Shown: in pieces, positions 1 to 7,911 of the stretch
How positions within the stretch are numbered: position 1 is the first letter of the stretch
Layout: each line of letters begins with the position of its first letter
Assembly: GCA_017853815.1 (NCBI GenBank)
Contig: JAFMIT010000041.1
Coordinates: 1-13,047 of the forward strand
Direction of reading: 5' to 3'
Length of the DNA: 13,047 nt
Source: Actinomycetota bacterium
GTDB lineage: Bacteria; Actinomycetota; Actinomycetes; S36-B12; UBA5976
Made by a program: the position numbers and the translations under genes
Notes under the pieces: generated by a model
Databases searched by the model: none
What the model was told of the DNA's origin: nothing
Seen by the model: only the letters and a program-made list of their open reading frames with translations

Positions 1-1216
1 GGTGAGTCAGCTTGAACCATGCGCGTGCAAAAGCGTCAGCAAATTCGTCTGGATTGGCGAGAAAGCGACGTGAAATTGCTTCGTAACTTGGGTCGGTGCG
101 CAGCGCCAAGTCCGTCGTGAACATGACTGGTGCCCACTTCTTTGATGGATCGTGAGCGTCTTGCACTGCGTCGGATGCTGCACCGTTTGCTGGAATCCAC
201 TGAGTGGCACCAGCTGGACTCTTTGTTTGCACCCACTCGTAAGCGAAGAGGGTTTCAAAGTAGGAGTTGTCCCATGTGGTGGGAGTTGGTGTCCATGCAC
301 CTTCGAGACCGGAGCTGATGGTCTGCGCGCCGTTGCCGGAACCGAAGGCGTTATGCCAGCCGAGACCCTGCGCTTCGATGTCGGCGGCTTCTGGTTCTAC
401 GCCAACATACTTGCTTGGATCGGCTGCGCCGTGTGCCTTGCCGAAGGTGTGACCACCGGCAATGAGTGCGACAGTTTCTTCGTCGTTCATCGCCATGCGA
501 GCGAAGGTCTCACGAATATCGCGAGCTGACGCGAGAATGTCGGGATTGCCGTTAGGGCCTTCAGGATTAACGTAGATGAGACCCATCTGTACTGCTGCGA
601 GCGGATTCTCAAGTTCGCGATTACCGGAGTAACGCTCGTCTGCGAGCCACTCTGGTTCTTTGCCCCAATACGTCTCGTCTGGTTCCCACACGTCGGCGCG
701 ACCGCCACCGAAACCGAAAGTCTTGAGACCCATAGATTCAAGTGCACAGTTGCCCGCGAGAATCATGAGGTCAGCCCACGAAATCTGCTTGCCGTACTTC
801 TGCTTGAGCGGCCAGAGGAGGCGACGAGCCTTGTCGAGATTGACGTTGTCTGGCCAGCTATTGAGGGGAGCGAAGCGCTGCATGCCCATGCCTGCGCCAC
901 CGCGACCGTCCGAGATGCGGTAGGTGCCGGCACTGTGCCATGCCATGCGAATAAAGAATGGACCGTAGTGACCCCAGTCAGCGGGCCACCATTCCTGCGA
1001 GGTAGTCATGAGCTCTTCGATGTCACGCTTCAGAGCTGCGAGGTCGAGCTTCGCGAACTCCTCGGCGTAATCAAAGTCAGGACCCATGGGGTCGGCCTGT
1101 GGAGAGTGGTGCAAGAGCACCTTGAGATCTAGCTGGTTTGGCCACCAATCACGGTTCGAAGTGCCAGCGCTGGTTTGTTTTGGGCCGGTGTAGGGGCACT
1201 TGCTCTCGTCAGACAT
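1..1216 (-). CDS. katG: Catalase-peroxidase KatG, N-terminal part (cut by left edge)
   Basis: KatG is a cytoplasmic haem enzyme that removes hydrogen peroxide by catalase and peroxidase chemistry. The first 405 codons are visible and the reading frame runs off the left edge; full KatG is usually about 730-750 residues, so roughly the N-terminal half is present. The active-site set is intact: distal Arg90, Trp93 and His94 in RMAWH, Tyr215 (GLIYVNPEG) and Met241, which with Trp93 should form the Met-Tyr-Trp adduct needed for catalase activity, proximal haem ligand His256 in GGHTFGK, then Trp308 and Asp369 (TTDLALR). The ATG at 1216-1214 follows GAGAG, a modest ribosome binding site, and gives the usual N-terminus with a CPYTG motif. 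No fur-type gene lies directly upstream; the upstream neighbour is a DUF1905 gene on the same strand, 138 bases away. Family assignment is secure from motifs; residue equivalences are by analogy with characterised KatG proteins. Confidence 0.97.
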   Translation of the reverse strand, partial: MSDESKCPYTGPKQTSAGTSNRDWWPNQLDLKVLLHHSPQADPMGPDFDYAEEFAKLDLAALKRDIEELMTTSQEWWPADWGHYGPFFIRMAWHSAGTYRISDGRGGAGMGMQRFAPLNSWPDNVNLDKARRLLWPLKQKYGKQISWADLMILAGNCALESMGLKTFGFGGGRADVWEPDETYWGKEPEWLADERYSGNRELENPLAAVQMGLIYVNPEGPNGNPDILASARDIRETFARMAMNDEETVALIAGGHTFGKAHGAADPSKYVGVEPEAADIEAQGLGWHNAFGSGNGAQTISSGLEGAWTPTPTTWDNSYFETLFAYEWVQTKSPAGATQWIPANGAASDAVQDAHDPSKKWAPVMFTTDLALRTDPSYEAISRRFLANPDEFADAFARAWFKLTH

Positions 1217-1268
1217 TTTTCTCTCGCAGTCGTATCGGGTCAAAGTCGGCGTTTTTGCGAACTTTCGG

Positions 1269-1298
1269 ATACTAATGTCTTATAAGAAACCGCGCCAA
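1269..1298 (-). promoter_or_regulatory. Candidate katG promoter with palindrome in spacer
   Basis: Reading the minus strand, TTGGCG (1298-1293) and TAGTAT (1274-1269) are separated by 18 bases and lie 53 bases or more upstream of the katG ATG. Each hexamer matches 4 of 6 consensus positions. A perfect 10-base palindrome, TCTTATAAGA (1278-1287), sits between them, where a repressor could block polymerase. A peroxide-responsive Fur/PerR-type repressor is one candidate because such proteins often control katG, but the palindrome is shorter than a full Fur box. This is an inference from pattern only. Confidence 0.3.
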
Positions 1299-1354
1299 AG
1301 ATAGAGTCTTAAGGCTTGTTTACGCTTGTGATGTAATCAAAGCCATAAGCAAAG

Positions 1355-1645
1355 TTAATCGGTTCGGAAGTCCATGGAGACTGTAACGGGATCGTCTTCC
1401 AGGAGGTTTTCACCTAAGCGCACGACGTTTTTGATGGGCAGGACGTAGCCACCATCTTTCTCAAAAAGAGAGGTCGTGAAGTTCGTGGCACCGATGCGTG
1501 CGTGCACGGGAATCATTCCCCAGCCGTAAGTGAGGTCTCGAGAAAGCTCCTTGATATCTGCGCTGATGTCGGCCGGAACGGTGATGAAGTAGAAGGGCGA
1601 AGGGCCGCGCCAGTGCCACAGAGGATTGGTGAACTGAAACTGCAT
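1355..1645 (-). CDS. DUF1905 domain protein
   Basis: This is a 96-residue protein of the DUF1905 family (a small beta-barrel-like domain of unknown biochemical role). The family features visible are the N-terminal FTNPLWHWRGPSPFYFITVP segment, the GWGMIPVHARIG motif (residues 41-52), TSLF (58-61) and GYVLPIKNVVR (66-76). The frame is open further upstream to 1726, but the ATG at 1645 is preferred because GGGAGGT lies four to ten bases before it and because the domain starts right at this methionine. It is a single-domain form; many relatives carry an extra YdeI/OmdA-type domain. It is transcribed away from the ROK regulator and toward katG. No function can be stated from sequence. Lack of any signal peptide suggests a cytoplasmic protein. 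Confidence 0.8.
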   Translation of the reverse strand: MQFQFTNPLWHWRGPSPFYFITVPADISADIKELSRDLTYGWGMIPVHARIGATNFTTSLFEKDGGYVLPIKNVVRLGENLLEDDPVTVSMDFRTD

Positions 1646-1648
1646 GTG

Positions 1649-1655
1649 ACCTCCC
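1649..1655 (-). promoter_or_regulatory. Ribosome binding site deciding the DUF1905 start
   Basis: On the minus strand GGGAGGT precedes the ATG at 1645 by three bases (the GGAGG core by four). No comparable site precedes the longer in-frame start at 1726, so the shorter protein is preferred. Confidence 0.75.
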
Positions 1656-1741
1656 GCACCGACTTTAAGCGAAAACCCGCCCCTTCCACCTATTTGTTCG
1701 GTACGTTTACTAATCTCAGGCACCAAGCGGGGCCACTGTGG

Positions 1742-1750
1742 AGGAGGTGA
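1742..1750 (+). promoter_or_regulatory. Ribosome binding site deciding the ROK regulator start
   Basis: AGGAGGTGA is a perfect anti-16S match ending five bases before the ATG at 1756. It lies inside the longer open frame that begins with GTG at 1738, so the shorter start is favoured. Confidence 0.85.
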
Positions 1751-1755
1751 GCGGC

Positions 1756-2850
1756 ATGAGCGTCGGCATTCTTAAGGGAACGAGCAAAGAAGCCATGCGC
1801 GACAACAACCTCTCCGCGCTCCTCACTGAGATTCATCGCAATGGCGAAATGTCTCGCGCCGAACTCGGCGAAAGACTCGGCCTTTCCAAAACCACGATTG
1901 CAGAACTCGTCGACGAACTCGAACAGCTTGAGTTGCTGACGAAGAACGGATCGGAGATTCGCTCGAGTGCAGGTCGACCTAGCCACGTAGTTGCGCCGAG
2001 CAAACTGCCACTGGTGGTGGTTTTCAATCCTGAAATTGACGGCATCACTGTTGGGCTTGTGAATCTCGCTGGCGAAGTTGTGTGGGAAAAGTTCACGCAG
2101 ATGAATCGAACGTATTCGCCGTCCGAGTTTTCGGCGTACGCATCACAGGTATTTGCAGAGTTAGAACCAGAATTGGCGGCACGCATTTGGGCTGGGGTAG
2201 CGGTGCTCCCTGGCGCAATTGAAAAAACGACTGCGAGATTAATTGCAGCGCCATCGCTCGAGTGGCAGTCGGTGTTCTTGAAAGCTGATCTTGAGGCGAT
2301 TTTGAAGCTTCCTGTATTTCTCGTCAACAATGGTCGCGCCGCCACGATTGCGGAACATCACTTTGGTTACGCCACGAACTTGCGCAACGCCGTGTGCATC
2401 ATTTCGGGTGCCGGTGGCGTGGGCGGCGGCGTGATTGTTAATCGTGAAGTGTTAGATGGTGAACGTGGCGTCGCTGGCGAAATTGGCAAAATGCGCATTC
2501 ACGATTCTGATCTTGGTTTGCCTGGCAACATGAGCTTTGGTCATTTGATGACTCGCGAGCGCGTTGAGGACGCGCCCGCTTTGCATGCCCGAGTCCTCAC
2601 CAATGCGCTAGCGACCTTGAGAGATCTGTTCGATCCCGAAGTCATCGTCGTCCTCGGTTACCTCGGAGAACTCGTTGAGACGCGGCGAGCAGCAATTCTG
2701 AAAGAACTCAATGACGGAGCGCTGATCGCCCGCGGAGATGATTTCCTCATCTCGCGGGCGACGGGGCTGAACTCGATGTTGTTGCTCGGTGGTGCAGAAA
2801 TTGCATGGTCTGAGCTTTTAGCTAATCCACGACAGACACTTAAGCGATGA
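1756..2850 (+). CDS. ROK-family transcriptional regulator (first gene of glycan operon)
   Basis: This 364-residue protein combines an N-terminal winged helix-turn-helix (about residues 18-65, with AELGERLGLSKTTIAELVDE as recognition region) and a C-terminal sugar-kinase-like ROK domain (about 85-355). The SAGRP linker after the wing (71-75) is typical of NagC/XylR-type regulators. The ROK glycine-rich loop is present (GAGGVGGG, 218-225), followed by GVAGEIGKM. The kinase-type ND-A-N-A-A motif reads NNGRAA here (191-196), so the catalytic Asp is missing. The Cys-rich zinc site that normally follows the GH motif is absent. It is therefore a sensor-repressor rather than a kinase. It is 20 bases upstream of the GH13 gene and probably controls the whole operon, responding to a sugar whose identity cannot be read from sequence. 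The ATG at 1756 is chosen for its strong SD; a GTG at 1738 is the alternative. Confidence 0.92.
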   Translation: MSVGILKGTSKEAMRDNNLSALLTEIHRNGEMSRAELGERLGLSKTTIAELVDELEQLELLTKNGSEIRSSAGRPSHVVAPSKLPLVVVFNPEIDGITVGLVNLAGEVVWEKFTQMNRTYSPSEFSAYASQVFAELEPELAARIWAGVAVLPGAIEKTTARLIAAPSLEWQSVFLKADLEAILKLPVFLVNNGRAATIAEHHFGYATNLRNAVCIISGAGGVGGGVIVNREVLDGERGVAGEIGKMRIHDSDLGLPGNMSFGHLMTRERVEDAPALHARVLTNALATLRDLFDPEVIVVLGYLGELVETRRAAILKELNDGALIARGDDFLISRATGLNSMLLLGGAEIAWSELLANPRQTLKR

Positions 2851-2859
2851 CGCAGATTC

Positions 2860-2866
2860 AAAGGAG
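2860..2866 (+). promoter_or_regulatory. Ribosome binding site deciding the GH13 start
   Basis: AAAGGAG ends four bases before the ATG at 2871. The earlier in-frame ATG at 2847, which overlaps the ROK stop codon, has no such site. Confidence 0.7.
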
Positions 2867-2870
2867 AACC

Positions 2871-4670
2871 ATGCGCACACCACATCACGATGGCAGCGAT
2901 CTTTATGTCTCGAATGCCGCACCGTCGCTCGGCGAGTTTGTGACATTGCGCGTTCGAGTGCCGAAGGGCTACGTATTTGATCACGCTGTGATCCGCTATC
3001 ACGAGGATGGTGAGCCGCGCACTGCTCATTTGTCGAAAGAAAGTGAGACGGCAGTCGATGAGTGGTGGAGTGTTGAGGTCCAAATCGTTAACCACAACAT
3101 GCCTTACCGATTCTTGTTCGCTGGTTACAAGAAATTTGATTGGCTGAATGCAGAAGGTCTGCATGACCATGATGTGCATTCCAATAGTGACTTCCAGCTC
3201 GTGGCGCGACCGAGTTACCCAACCTGGTTGAAGTCATCCGTGTTTTATCAGATCTTCCCTGACCGCTTTGCGTCGTCCGGACCGAAAGAGCTTCCTGATT
3301 GGGCTCGCCAAGCGGATTGGAAAGCGGCGTCCAAGAGCACGAACGATCTCAAGGGTCAGGACCTCACCGGCGGAGACTTGCTTGGCGTAGAACAGAAACT
3401 CGACTATCTGACTGACCTTGGAATCAACGGCATCTATTTCACGCCAGTTTTTCCTGCCCGGTCGAATCATCGCTACGACGCGACCACGTTCCACGATGTT
3501 GATCCGATTCTGGGCGGAAACGAAGCCTGGTTTAGTTTGCGTCGAGCAGCGGATGCTGCGGGCGTCCGCCTGGTGGGTGACCTCACCACCAATCACTGTG
3601 GTGCTGGTCATGAGTGGATGGAAAAAGCAAAGAGCGATCCGACTTCGGCGGAGCACGACTTCTTCTACTGGACTGACGAGTTCGAGTGGGGCTACGTCGC
3701 GTGGTGGAATTTCAAGAGCCTGCCAAAGTTGAACTTTGCATCTGCCGAACTTCGTGATCGCATGTACGAAGGCGAAGACTCGGTTATCCGGCGTTGGGTC
3801 TCACCCCAGTTCGGCATGTCTGGCTGGCGAATTGACGTGGGCAACATGACAGGTCGACTCGGCGAAATCGACATGCACGATGAAGTGATGCACGGTGTGC
3901 GCCGCGCCATGGATGAGGTTGCACCGGACGCCTGGCTTGTCGCAGAGAACGGTGACTTCGTCGCATCAGACCTTGCGGGTGCTGGGTGGCATGGCACGAT
4001 GAATTACCAAGGATTCATGCGACCACTCACCTCGTGGATGAACCGCGATGCCAAGCTGAGCGGCGGATTCCAAGGTTTGCCTGTCGATGCGCCAATGATT
4101 ACTGGCACGCAGTTTGTAAAAACCATTCGAGCATTCAGCGGTGCGATTCCGTGGCGCGCTCTCGTCGCGTCAATGATTCTGTTGGATTCGCATGACACCC
4201 CACGTTTCCGCACGATTGTTGCGGGCGACCGCCATCGTCACCGTGCTGCAATGACGATGATGATGACCTTCCCGGGTGTGCCGTCCATCTTCATGGGAGA
4301 TGAATTGGGCATCGGCGGAATTGGTCTCGATGACTCTCGTCGCACGATTGATTGGGACGATCGCAGCGAGTGGGATGAAGAATTTCGAGCTGATGTGAAA
4401 GCGTTGGTTGCGCTCCGCCGAACTGAACCAGCTCTCATTGATGGTGGACTGCGCTGGATCGCGGACGAAGAAGACTATGTCGCGTATTTGCGTGAGACCG
4501 CTGATGCCGCAATTGTGGTGGTCATCGCGAGCAATGCGTGCAAGATTGATATCGATCTCTCGGCGTATGGCTACGAGATTGCAGAAACGTTGTTTGGCGT
4601 TGAAGCGTCGGGAAGTCGTCCGAAGTTTGAAGTTCAAGAGGCGTCACAGGCAGTGTGGCGACTTCGATGA
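2871..4670 (+). CDS. GH13 alpha-glucan hydrolase (neopullulanase/cyclomaltodextrinase-like)
   Basis: A 599-residue glycoside hydrolase of family GH13, which cleaves alpha-glucosidic bonds in malto-oligosaccharides or related glucans. Residues about 5-112 look like a CBM34-type beta-sandwich N-domain, as in neopullulanase and maltogenic amylase. The (beta/alpha)8 barrel begins at SVFYQIFPDRF. Conserved regions are visible: I, DLTTNH (237-242); II, GWRIDVGNM with the presumed nucleophile Asp322; III, WLVAEN with acid/base Glu359; IV, LLDSHDTPR with Asp442. A C-terminal beta domain follows from about residue 520. No signal peptide is seen, so it is probably cytoplasmic. The stop overlaps the GH125 start by four bases (ATGA), suggesting translational coupling. 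Start at 2871 follows AAAGGAG; ATG 2847 would add eight residues. Exact specificity (pullulan, cyclodextrin, maltodextrin or isomaltosides) cannot be told. Confidence 0.94.
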   Translation: MRTPHHDGSDLYVSNAAPSLGEFVTLRVRVPKGYVFDHAVIRYHEDGEPRTAHLSKESETAVDEWWSVEVQIVNHNMPYRFLFAGYKKFDWLNAEGLHDHDVHSNSDFQLVARPSYPTWLKSSVFYQIFPDRFASSGPKELPDWARQADWKAASKSTNDLKGQDLTGGDLLGVEQKLDYLTDLGINGIYFTPVFPARSNHRYDATTFHDVDPILGGNEAWFSLRRAADAAGVRLVGDLTTNHCGAGHEWMEKAKSDPTSAEHDFFYWTDEFEWGYVAWWNFKSLPKLNFASAELRDRMYEGEDSVIRRWVSPQFGMSGWRIDVGNMTGRLGEIDMHDEVMHGVRRAMDEVAPDAWLVAENGDFVASDLAGAGWHGTMNYQGFMRPLTSWMNRDAKLSGGFQGLPVDAPMITGTQFVKTIRAFSGAIPWRALVASMILLDSHDTPRFRTIVAGDRHRHRAAMTMMMTFPGVPSIFMGDELGIGGIGLDDSRRTIDWDDRSEWDEEFRADVKALVALRRTEPALIDGGLRWIADEEDYVAYLRETADAAIVVVIASNACKIDIDLSAYGYEIAETLFGVEASGSRPKFEVQEASQAVWRLR

Positions 4671-5920
4671 AGCGTCCGGAGAGCATTCAACGATTTCTCT
4701 CAAGTCTGAGTGGCTCGCTCGCGAGCGGACAGATTGAGCGAATCGATCGGTACACCGAAGAATTGTTTGAGAGAGCTCTCGTCGCACATGCTGATGGCAC
4801 AGTTTTCGTTCTGACCGGCGACATCCCCGCGATGTGGATCCGGGACTCGACCTGGCAAATGTTGCCGCTGCTCGCAATGCAGCCAGATGCTGAACTCGTC
4901 GAAGTCATCGCTGGAGTTTCACGCCTTCAGGCTCGACAACTGACCATTGATCCCTACGCAAACGCGTTTAACGAGGAGCCAAACGGCAACTGTTGGAATC
5001 GTGACTTCGTGGATCAAAGCCCCTGGGTCTTTGAGCGCAAATATGAAGTCGACTCACTGGCTGCCTTCTTTGAGCTAGCCGTTTCGTTGCATCGAGCAAC
5101 AGGCACGACTTTGCATCTCGACGATGCGTTCTGGCGAGCGGTGGAAATAGTTCTCACCGTTATCGAAGCTGAGCGTCACCATGAGCCTGGCTCGTACGTG
5201 TTTGTGCGCTCAGACGTTCCGGACACTGACTACTTGAGTCACGGTGGCGTCGGTGCACCTTTTGCTCCTAACGGACTGGTGTGGTCGGGTTTCCGACCTA
5301 GCGATGACCGATGTGTGTATCCATTCCCCATTCCTGGCAACGCCCACTTGTCGGTGACGCTACGAGAACTAGGGGACATTGCTCGCGAGCGTGGCGAGCT
5401 GGATCTCGCTTCGAAACTCTCTGCAGTCGGTAATGACATTGCGCAGTCATTAGTACTGGCCTGCGAACAATTCGATATCTGGCCGTATGAAATTGATGGA
5501 CTCGGCAATGCCTTGTTCACTGACGATCCGAACTTCCCGAGTCTGCTTGCATTGCCGTTTCTCGGTTGGTGCGATGCCAACGATGCGCGCTACCGCTCCA
5601 CTCGTTCGTGGTTGATGTCAGCTGCGAATGCGCAATGGCGTATCGGCACCTGTGGTGAAGGATTTGCGAGCGATCACACACCTGCTCAAAACATCTGGCC
5701 GCTTTCGATTGCAATGCGTGGCCTGACCGCGGTAACTCTCGAAGAGTCTGAACACTGCCTCGCCATGCTTGAGAATGCTGATGGCGGTACTGGCTCTATG
5801 CACGAATCTTTCAATGTCAACGACGCGACGGACTTCACACGTCCGTGGTTTTCGTGGGCGGATATGGCGTACTGCGATCTGGCGCTGCATGTCGCTCGCG
5901 TGCGGGCAGCGGGAGGATAG
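4667..5920 (+). CDS. GH125 exo-alpha-mannosidase
   Basis: A 417-residue protein of family GH125 (formerly DUF1237), known members of which are metal-independent inverting exo-alpha-1,6-mannosidases. The family hallmarks are clear: LTGDIPAMWIRDST (49-62), NEEPNGNCW (102-110), WVFERKYEVDSL (120-131), FRPSDD (209-214), DDPNFPSLLALPFLG (286-300), GSMHESF (376-382) and FSWADM (395-400). The Asp pair 213/214 and Glu380 are the likely acid and base by analogy with characterised streptococcal and clostridial enzymes. Length is typical, with no signal peptide, so it acts in the cytoplasm. The ATG at 4667 overlaps the GH13 stop (ATGA), a tight coupling; a GTG at 4655 would add four residues. A mannosidase inside an alpha-glucan operon is unexpected and hints at a mixed or mannose-containing substrate. 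An 87-base gap separates it from malQ. Confidence 0.93.
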   Translation: MKRPESIQRFLSSLSGSLASGQIERIDRYTEELFERALVAHADGTVFVLTGDIPAMWIRDSTWQMLPLLAMQPDAELVEVIAGVSRLQARQLTIDPYANAFNEEPNGNCWNRDFVDQSPWVFERKYEVDSLAAFFELAVSLHRATGTTLHLDDAFWRAVEIVLTVIEAERHHEPGSYVFVRSDVPDTDYLSHGGVGAPFAPNGLVWSGFRPSDDRCVYPFPIPGNAHLSVTLRELGDIARERGELDLASKLSAVGNDIAQSLVLACEQFDIWPYEIDGLGNALFTDDPNFPSLLALPFLGWCDANDARYRSTRSWLMSAANAQWRIGTCGEGFASDHTPAQNIWPLSIAMRGLTAVTLEESEHCLAMLENADGGTGSMHESFNVNDATDFTRPWFSWADMAYCDLALHVARVRAAGG

Positions 5921-5996
5921 TGATGTTGCGTTGGCTCGTTACCGTGTTGCAACCCGTTTCGCCGATTTTGATGTGTTGTTCACCGTCACATTTGTC

Positions 5997-6001
5997 AGGA
6001 G
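5997..6001 (+). promoter_or_regulatory. Ribosome binding site supporting the TTG start of malQ
   Basis: AGGAG lies six bases before TTG at 6008. The next in-frame candidate, GTG at 6032, has no such site, so the rare TTG start is preferred. Confidence 0.65.
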
Positions 6002-6007
6002 CGCCCC

Positions 6008-7888
6008 TTGTCGGACACTAAATTGCCGCCCGTGAATGAACACCTCTCGCGCGAGCACATGCTCGAATATGTATCCGCCAGGGGCGTCCAGCCCAGTTTC
6101 TTCGATGCTTTCGACATCGAGCGGCAGATTCCTGAGAAGACACTCGCGTGGCTCTATGACGTGTTCGCTGCCGAAGGTCAGTCGCGTCAGCCAATCATTG
6201 CGACGCCAGGCAAGTGGCATCCGGAGTTGTTCGGACGGATCTCGCTCGGCGACGGACGTGTGATGGACATCGACGGCATTTTGCCCGTCGACGCGGTTGG
6301 CTATCACGCTTTGCACTTGCCAGATGGTCACACCCAACTTGTCCTCGCTGCACCCGACAAGCTCAACACTCCACCTCGCAGCTATGGCTGGTCGATTCAG
6401 TTGTACTCGGCGCGGACTGAGCGTTCATGGGGCATCGGCGACTTCTCTGATCTCGCGCAGTTAGCGCAGATTGCAGGTCACAGGGGGGCTGGTTTCGTTT
6501 TGATCTGTCCGCTACACGCAGGCAATCTGGGTGAACACCCTCAGGCATCGCCGTATTCGCCAACCTCGCGCGAGTGGCTTCAAGTTTTATACATCGCTGT
6601 GGATGACATCAAGACCACAGCGGATATCTCTGATCTGCGCGAAAAGGCCTTGGCGCTTAATTCTGAACGCATTATCGACAGATCGCGTGTGTGGCCCTTG
6701 AAGCTCGAAGCCCTGCGCAGAATCTGGGAGGCCAACGGTCGTACCGGTGGAAAAGAGTGCGACGCCTGGGTGGCTCATCGGGGACAAGACCTACGCAACT
6801 TCGCAGCCTTCATGGCGTTGAGTGACACTCTCGGCTTGCCATGGCAAAACTGGGCAGAAGAATGGCGTCGACCTGACAGTCATGTAGTGCAGCAATGGAT
6901 GAGTGAGAATGAAGACGAAATCGCTTTTCATTCGTGGTTGCAGTACTTGTGTGACGAGCAGCTGGGTCATGCATCGCGTCAAGGTGTCGACCTCGTGGCT
7001 GACATTGCGGTTGGTTTCGATGGTGGCGGTTTCGACGCGTGGAACTGGCAAGACGTACTTGTCTTCGACGCCGAAGTGGGTTGTCCACCTGATCGCCACA
7101 ATCGCGATGGCCAACGTTGGGGACTACCAGCGTTTAGCCCGACGGGCCTTGCGGCTGTCGGATTTTTGCCCTTCATTCACATGGTGCGCAGTGCGCTTCG
7201 GCACGCAAAGGGCTTGCGGATTGATCACGTGATGCAACTGTGGCGTTTGTTCTGGGTGCCAGACGGCGGTCCAGCTGAAGGCGCTTACGTTCGCTATCCG
7301 CATGATGCGCTGTTGGCCATCGTTCGCATCGAAGCGTCGCGTCGAGGTGCGTGGGCGGTTGGTGAAGACATGGGCACGGTTCCGGACTACGTCCGCCCCA
7401 TGATGGAAGACATCGACATGCTCGGTTATCGCGCAGCATGCCGTGTGCCAACATCTATGTTTACCGTCAACACGATGGGTGCGACCGGCACGCACGATCA
7501 CGCAACAATCGCAGGCATCTTGTTGGGAACAGATCCCCATGACATGGTGCGCATCGGTAAGAGCGTCGATTGGGACGCCGAGTACGCAAAACAGAAAGCG
7601 CTAGCGCTCGAAGCAGGTTTGCCCGAAGAAGGCCCGTACACCGACGAGCAAGTTCGTCAGGCGGTGCTCGCGCGCTGTGCGTCGGTCGCAAACTCGGCAA
7701 GTCGCGTGGTCGTGTTTAATCTCGAAGATGCGGCTGCTGTCGCAGAACGTCCGAATATGCCTGGCACGGTGACGCAGTGGCCAAACTGGTGTTGGGCGCT
7801 TCCTCAGCCTGCAGATGTGGTTCTCAACAGTCCACTCGCGCGCAGCATTATTGCTGAAGCAGAAAAGACGCGACACATCTTCAGTTAG
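6008..7888 (+). CDS. malQ: 4-alpha-glucanotransferase (amylomaltase, GH77)
   Basis: MalQ transfers alpha-1,4-glucan segments between malto-oligosaccharides, releasing glucose and making longer chains in the cytoplasm. The 626-residue protein has an extra N-terminal region (about 1-125) as in many actinobacterial and enterobacterial MalQ proteins, then the GH77 barrel starting at SYGWSIQLY and RSWGIGDFSDL (139-149). SPYSPTSR (181-188), DIAVGFDGGG (332-341), presumed nucleophile Asp406 in GLRIDHVMQLWRLFWVP, acid/base Glu453 in AVGEDMGTVP and Asp497 in GTHDHAT are all present. The C-terminus ends with the usual NMPGT..QWPNW block. The TTG start is chosen because AGGAG is placed six bases upstream. 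It shares substrate chemistry with the GH13 two genes upstream and is the best guide to the operon's role in maltodextrin or glycogen breakdown. Confidence 0.96.
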   Translation: MSDTKLPPVNEHLSREHMLEYVSARGVQPSFFDAFDIERQIPEKTLAWLYDVFAAEGQSRQPIIATPGKWHPELFGRISLGDGRVMDIDGILPVDAVGYHALHLPDGHTQLVLAAPDKLNTPPRSYGWSIQLYSARTERSWGIGDFSDLAQLAQIAGHRGAGFVLICPLHAGNLGEHPQASPYSPTSREWLQVLYIAVDDIKTTADISDLREKALALNSERIIDRSRVWPLKLEALRRIWEANGRTGGKECDAWVAHRGQDLRNFAAFMALSDTLGLPWQNWAEEWRRPDSHVVQQWMSENEDEIAFHSWLQYLCDEQLGHASRQGVDLVADIAVGFDGGGFDAWNWQDVLVFDAEVGCPPDRHNRDGQRWGLPAFSPTGLAAVGFLPFIHMVRSALRHAKGLRIDHVMQLWRLFWVPDGGPAEGAYVRYPHDALLAIVRIEASRRGAWAVGEDMGTVPDYVRPMMEDIDMLGYRAACRVPTSMFTVNTMGATGTHDHATIAGILLGTDPHDMVRIGKSVDWDAEYAKQKALALEAGLPEEGPYTDEQVRQAVLARCASVANSASRVVVFNLEDAAAVAERPNMPGTVTQWPNWCWALPQPADVVLNSPLARSIIAEAEKTRHIFS

Positions 7889-7899
7889 TCGCGAGGTCG

Positions 7900-7905
7900 T
7901 AGGCT
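7900..7905 (+). promoter_or_regulatory. Candidate -10 element, TAGGCT, six bases before the membrane-protein start
   Basis: TAGGCT-N6-ATG lies upstream of the gene at 7912, matching the TANNNT pattern of leaderless actinobacterial promoters. The same eight-base string, CGTAGGCT-N6-ATG, precedes yjdM on the other strand. No convincing -35 is seen, and the AGG could instead be a poor ribosome binding site. Confidence 0.35.
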
Positions 7906-7911
7906 GCAGAC

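Noticed and set aside
130..529. Plus-strand open frames of 62 and 125 codons, and minus frames of up to 97 codons, within 1-950
   Set aside because: They lie across the katG coding region, whose own frame shows a continuous, intact KatG sequence; the others are shadows in alternative frames with no family features.
1646..1726. Upstream extension of the DUF1905 frame to 1726
   Set aside because: No SD ahead of the longer start, a strong SD ahead of ATG 1645, and the extension has no DUF1905 features.
2658..3179. Minus-strand frame of 173 codons
   Set aside because: It is antisense to the end of the ROK gene and the start of the GH13 gene, both of which show conserved motifs; it carries no recognisable domain.
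5970..5995. ATGTG...CACAT inverted repeat before malQ as a CRP-like site
   Set aside because: The half-sites are ten bases apart, rather than the spacing of CRP/GlxR sites (TGTGA-N6-TCACA), and the sequence between them is not symmetric.
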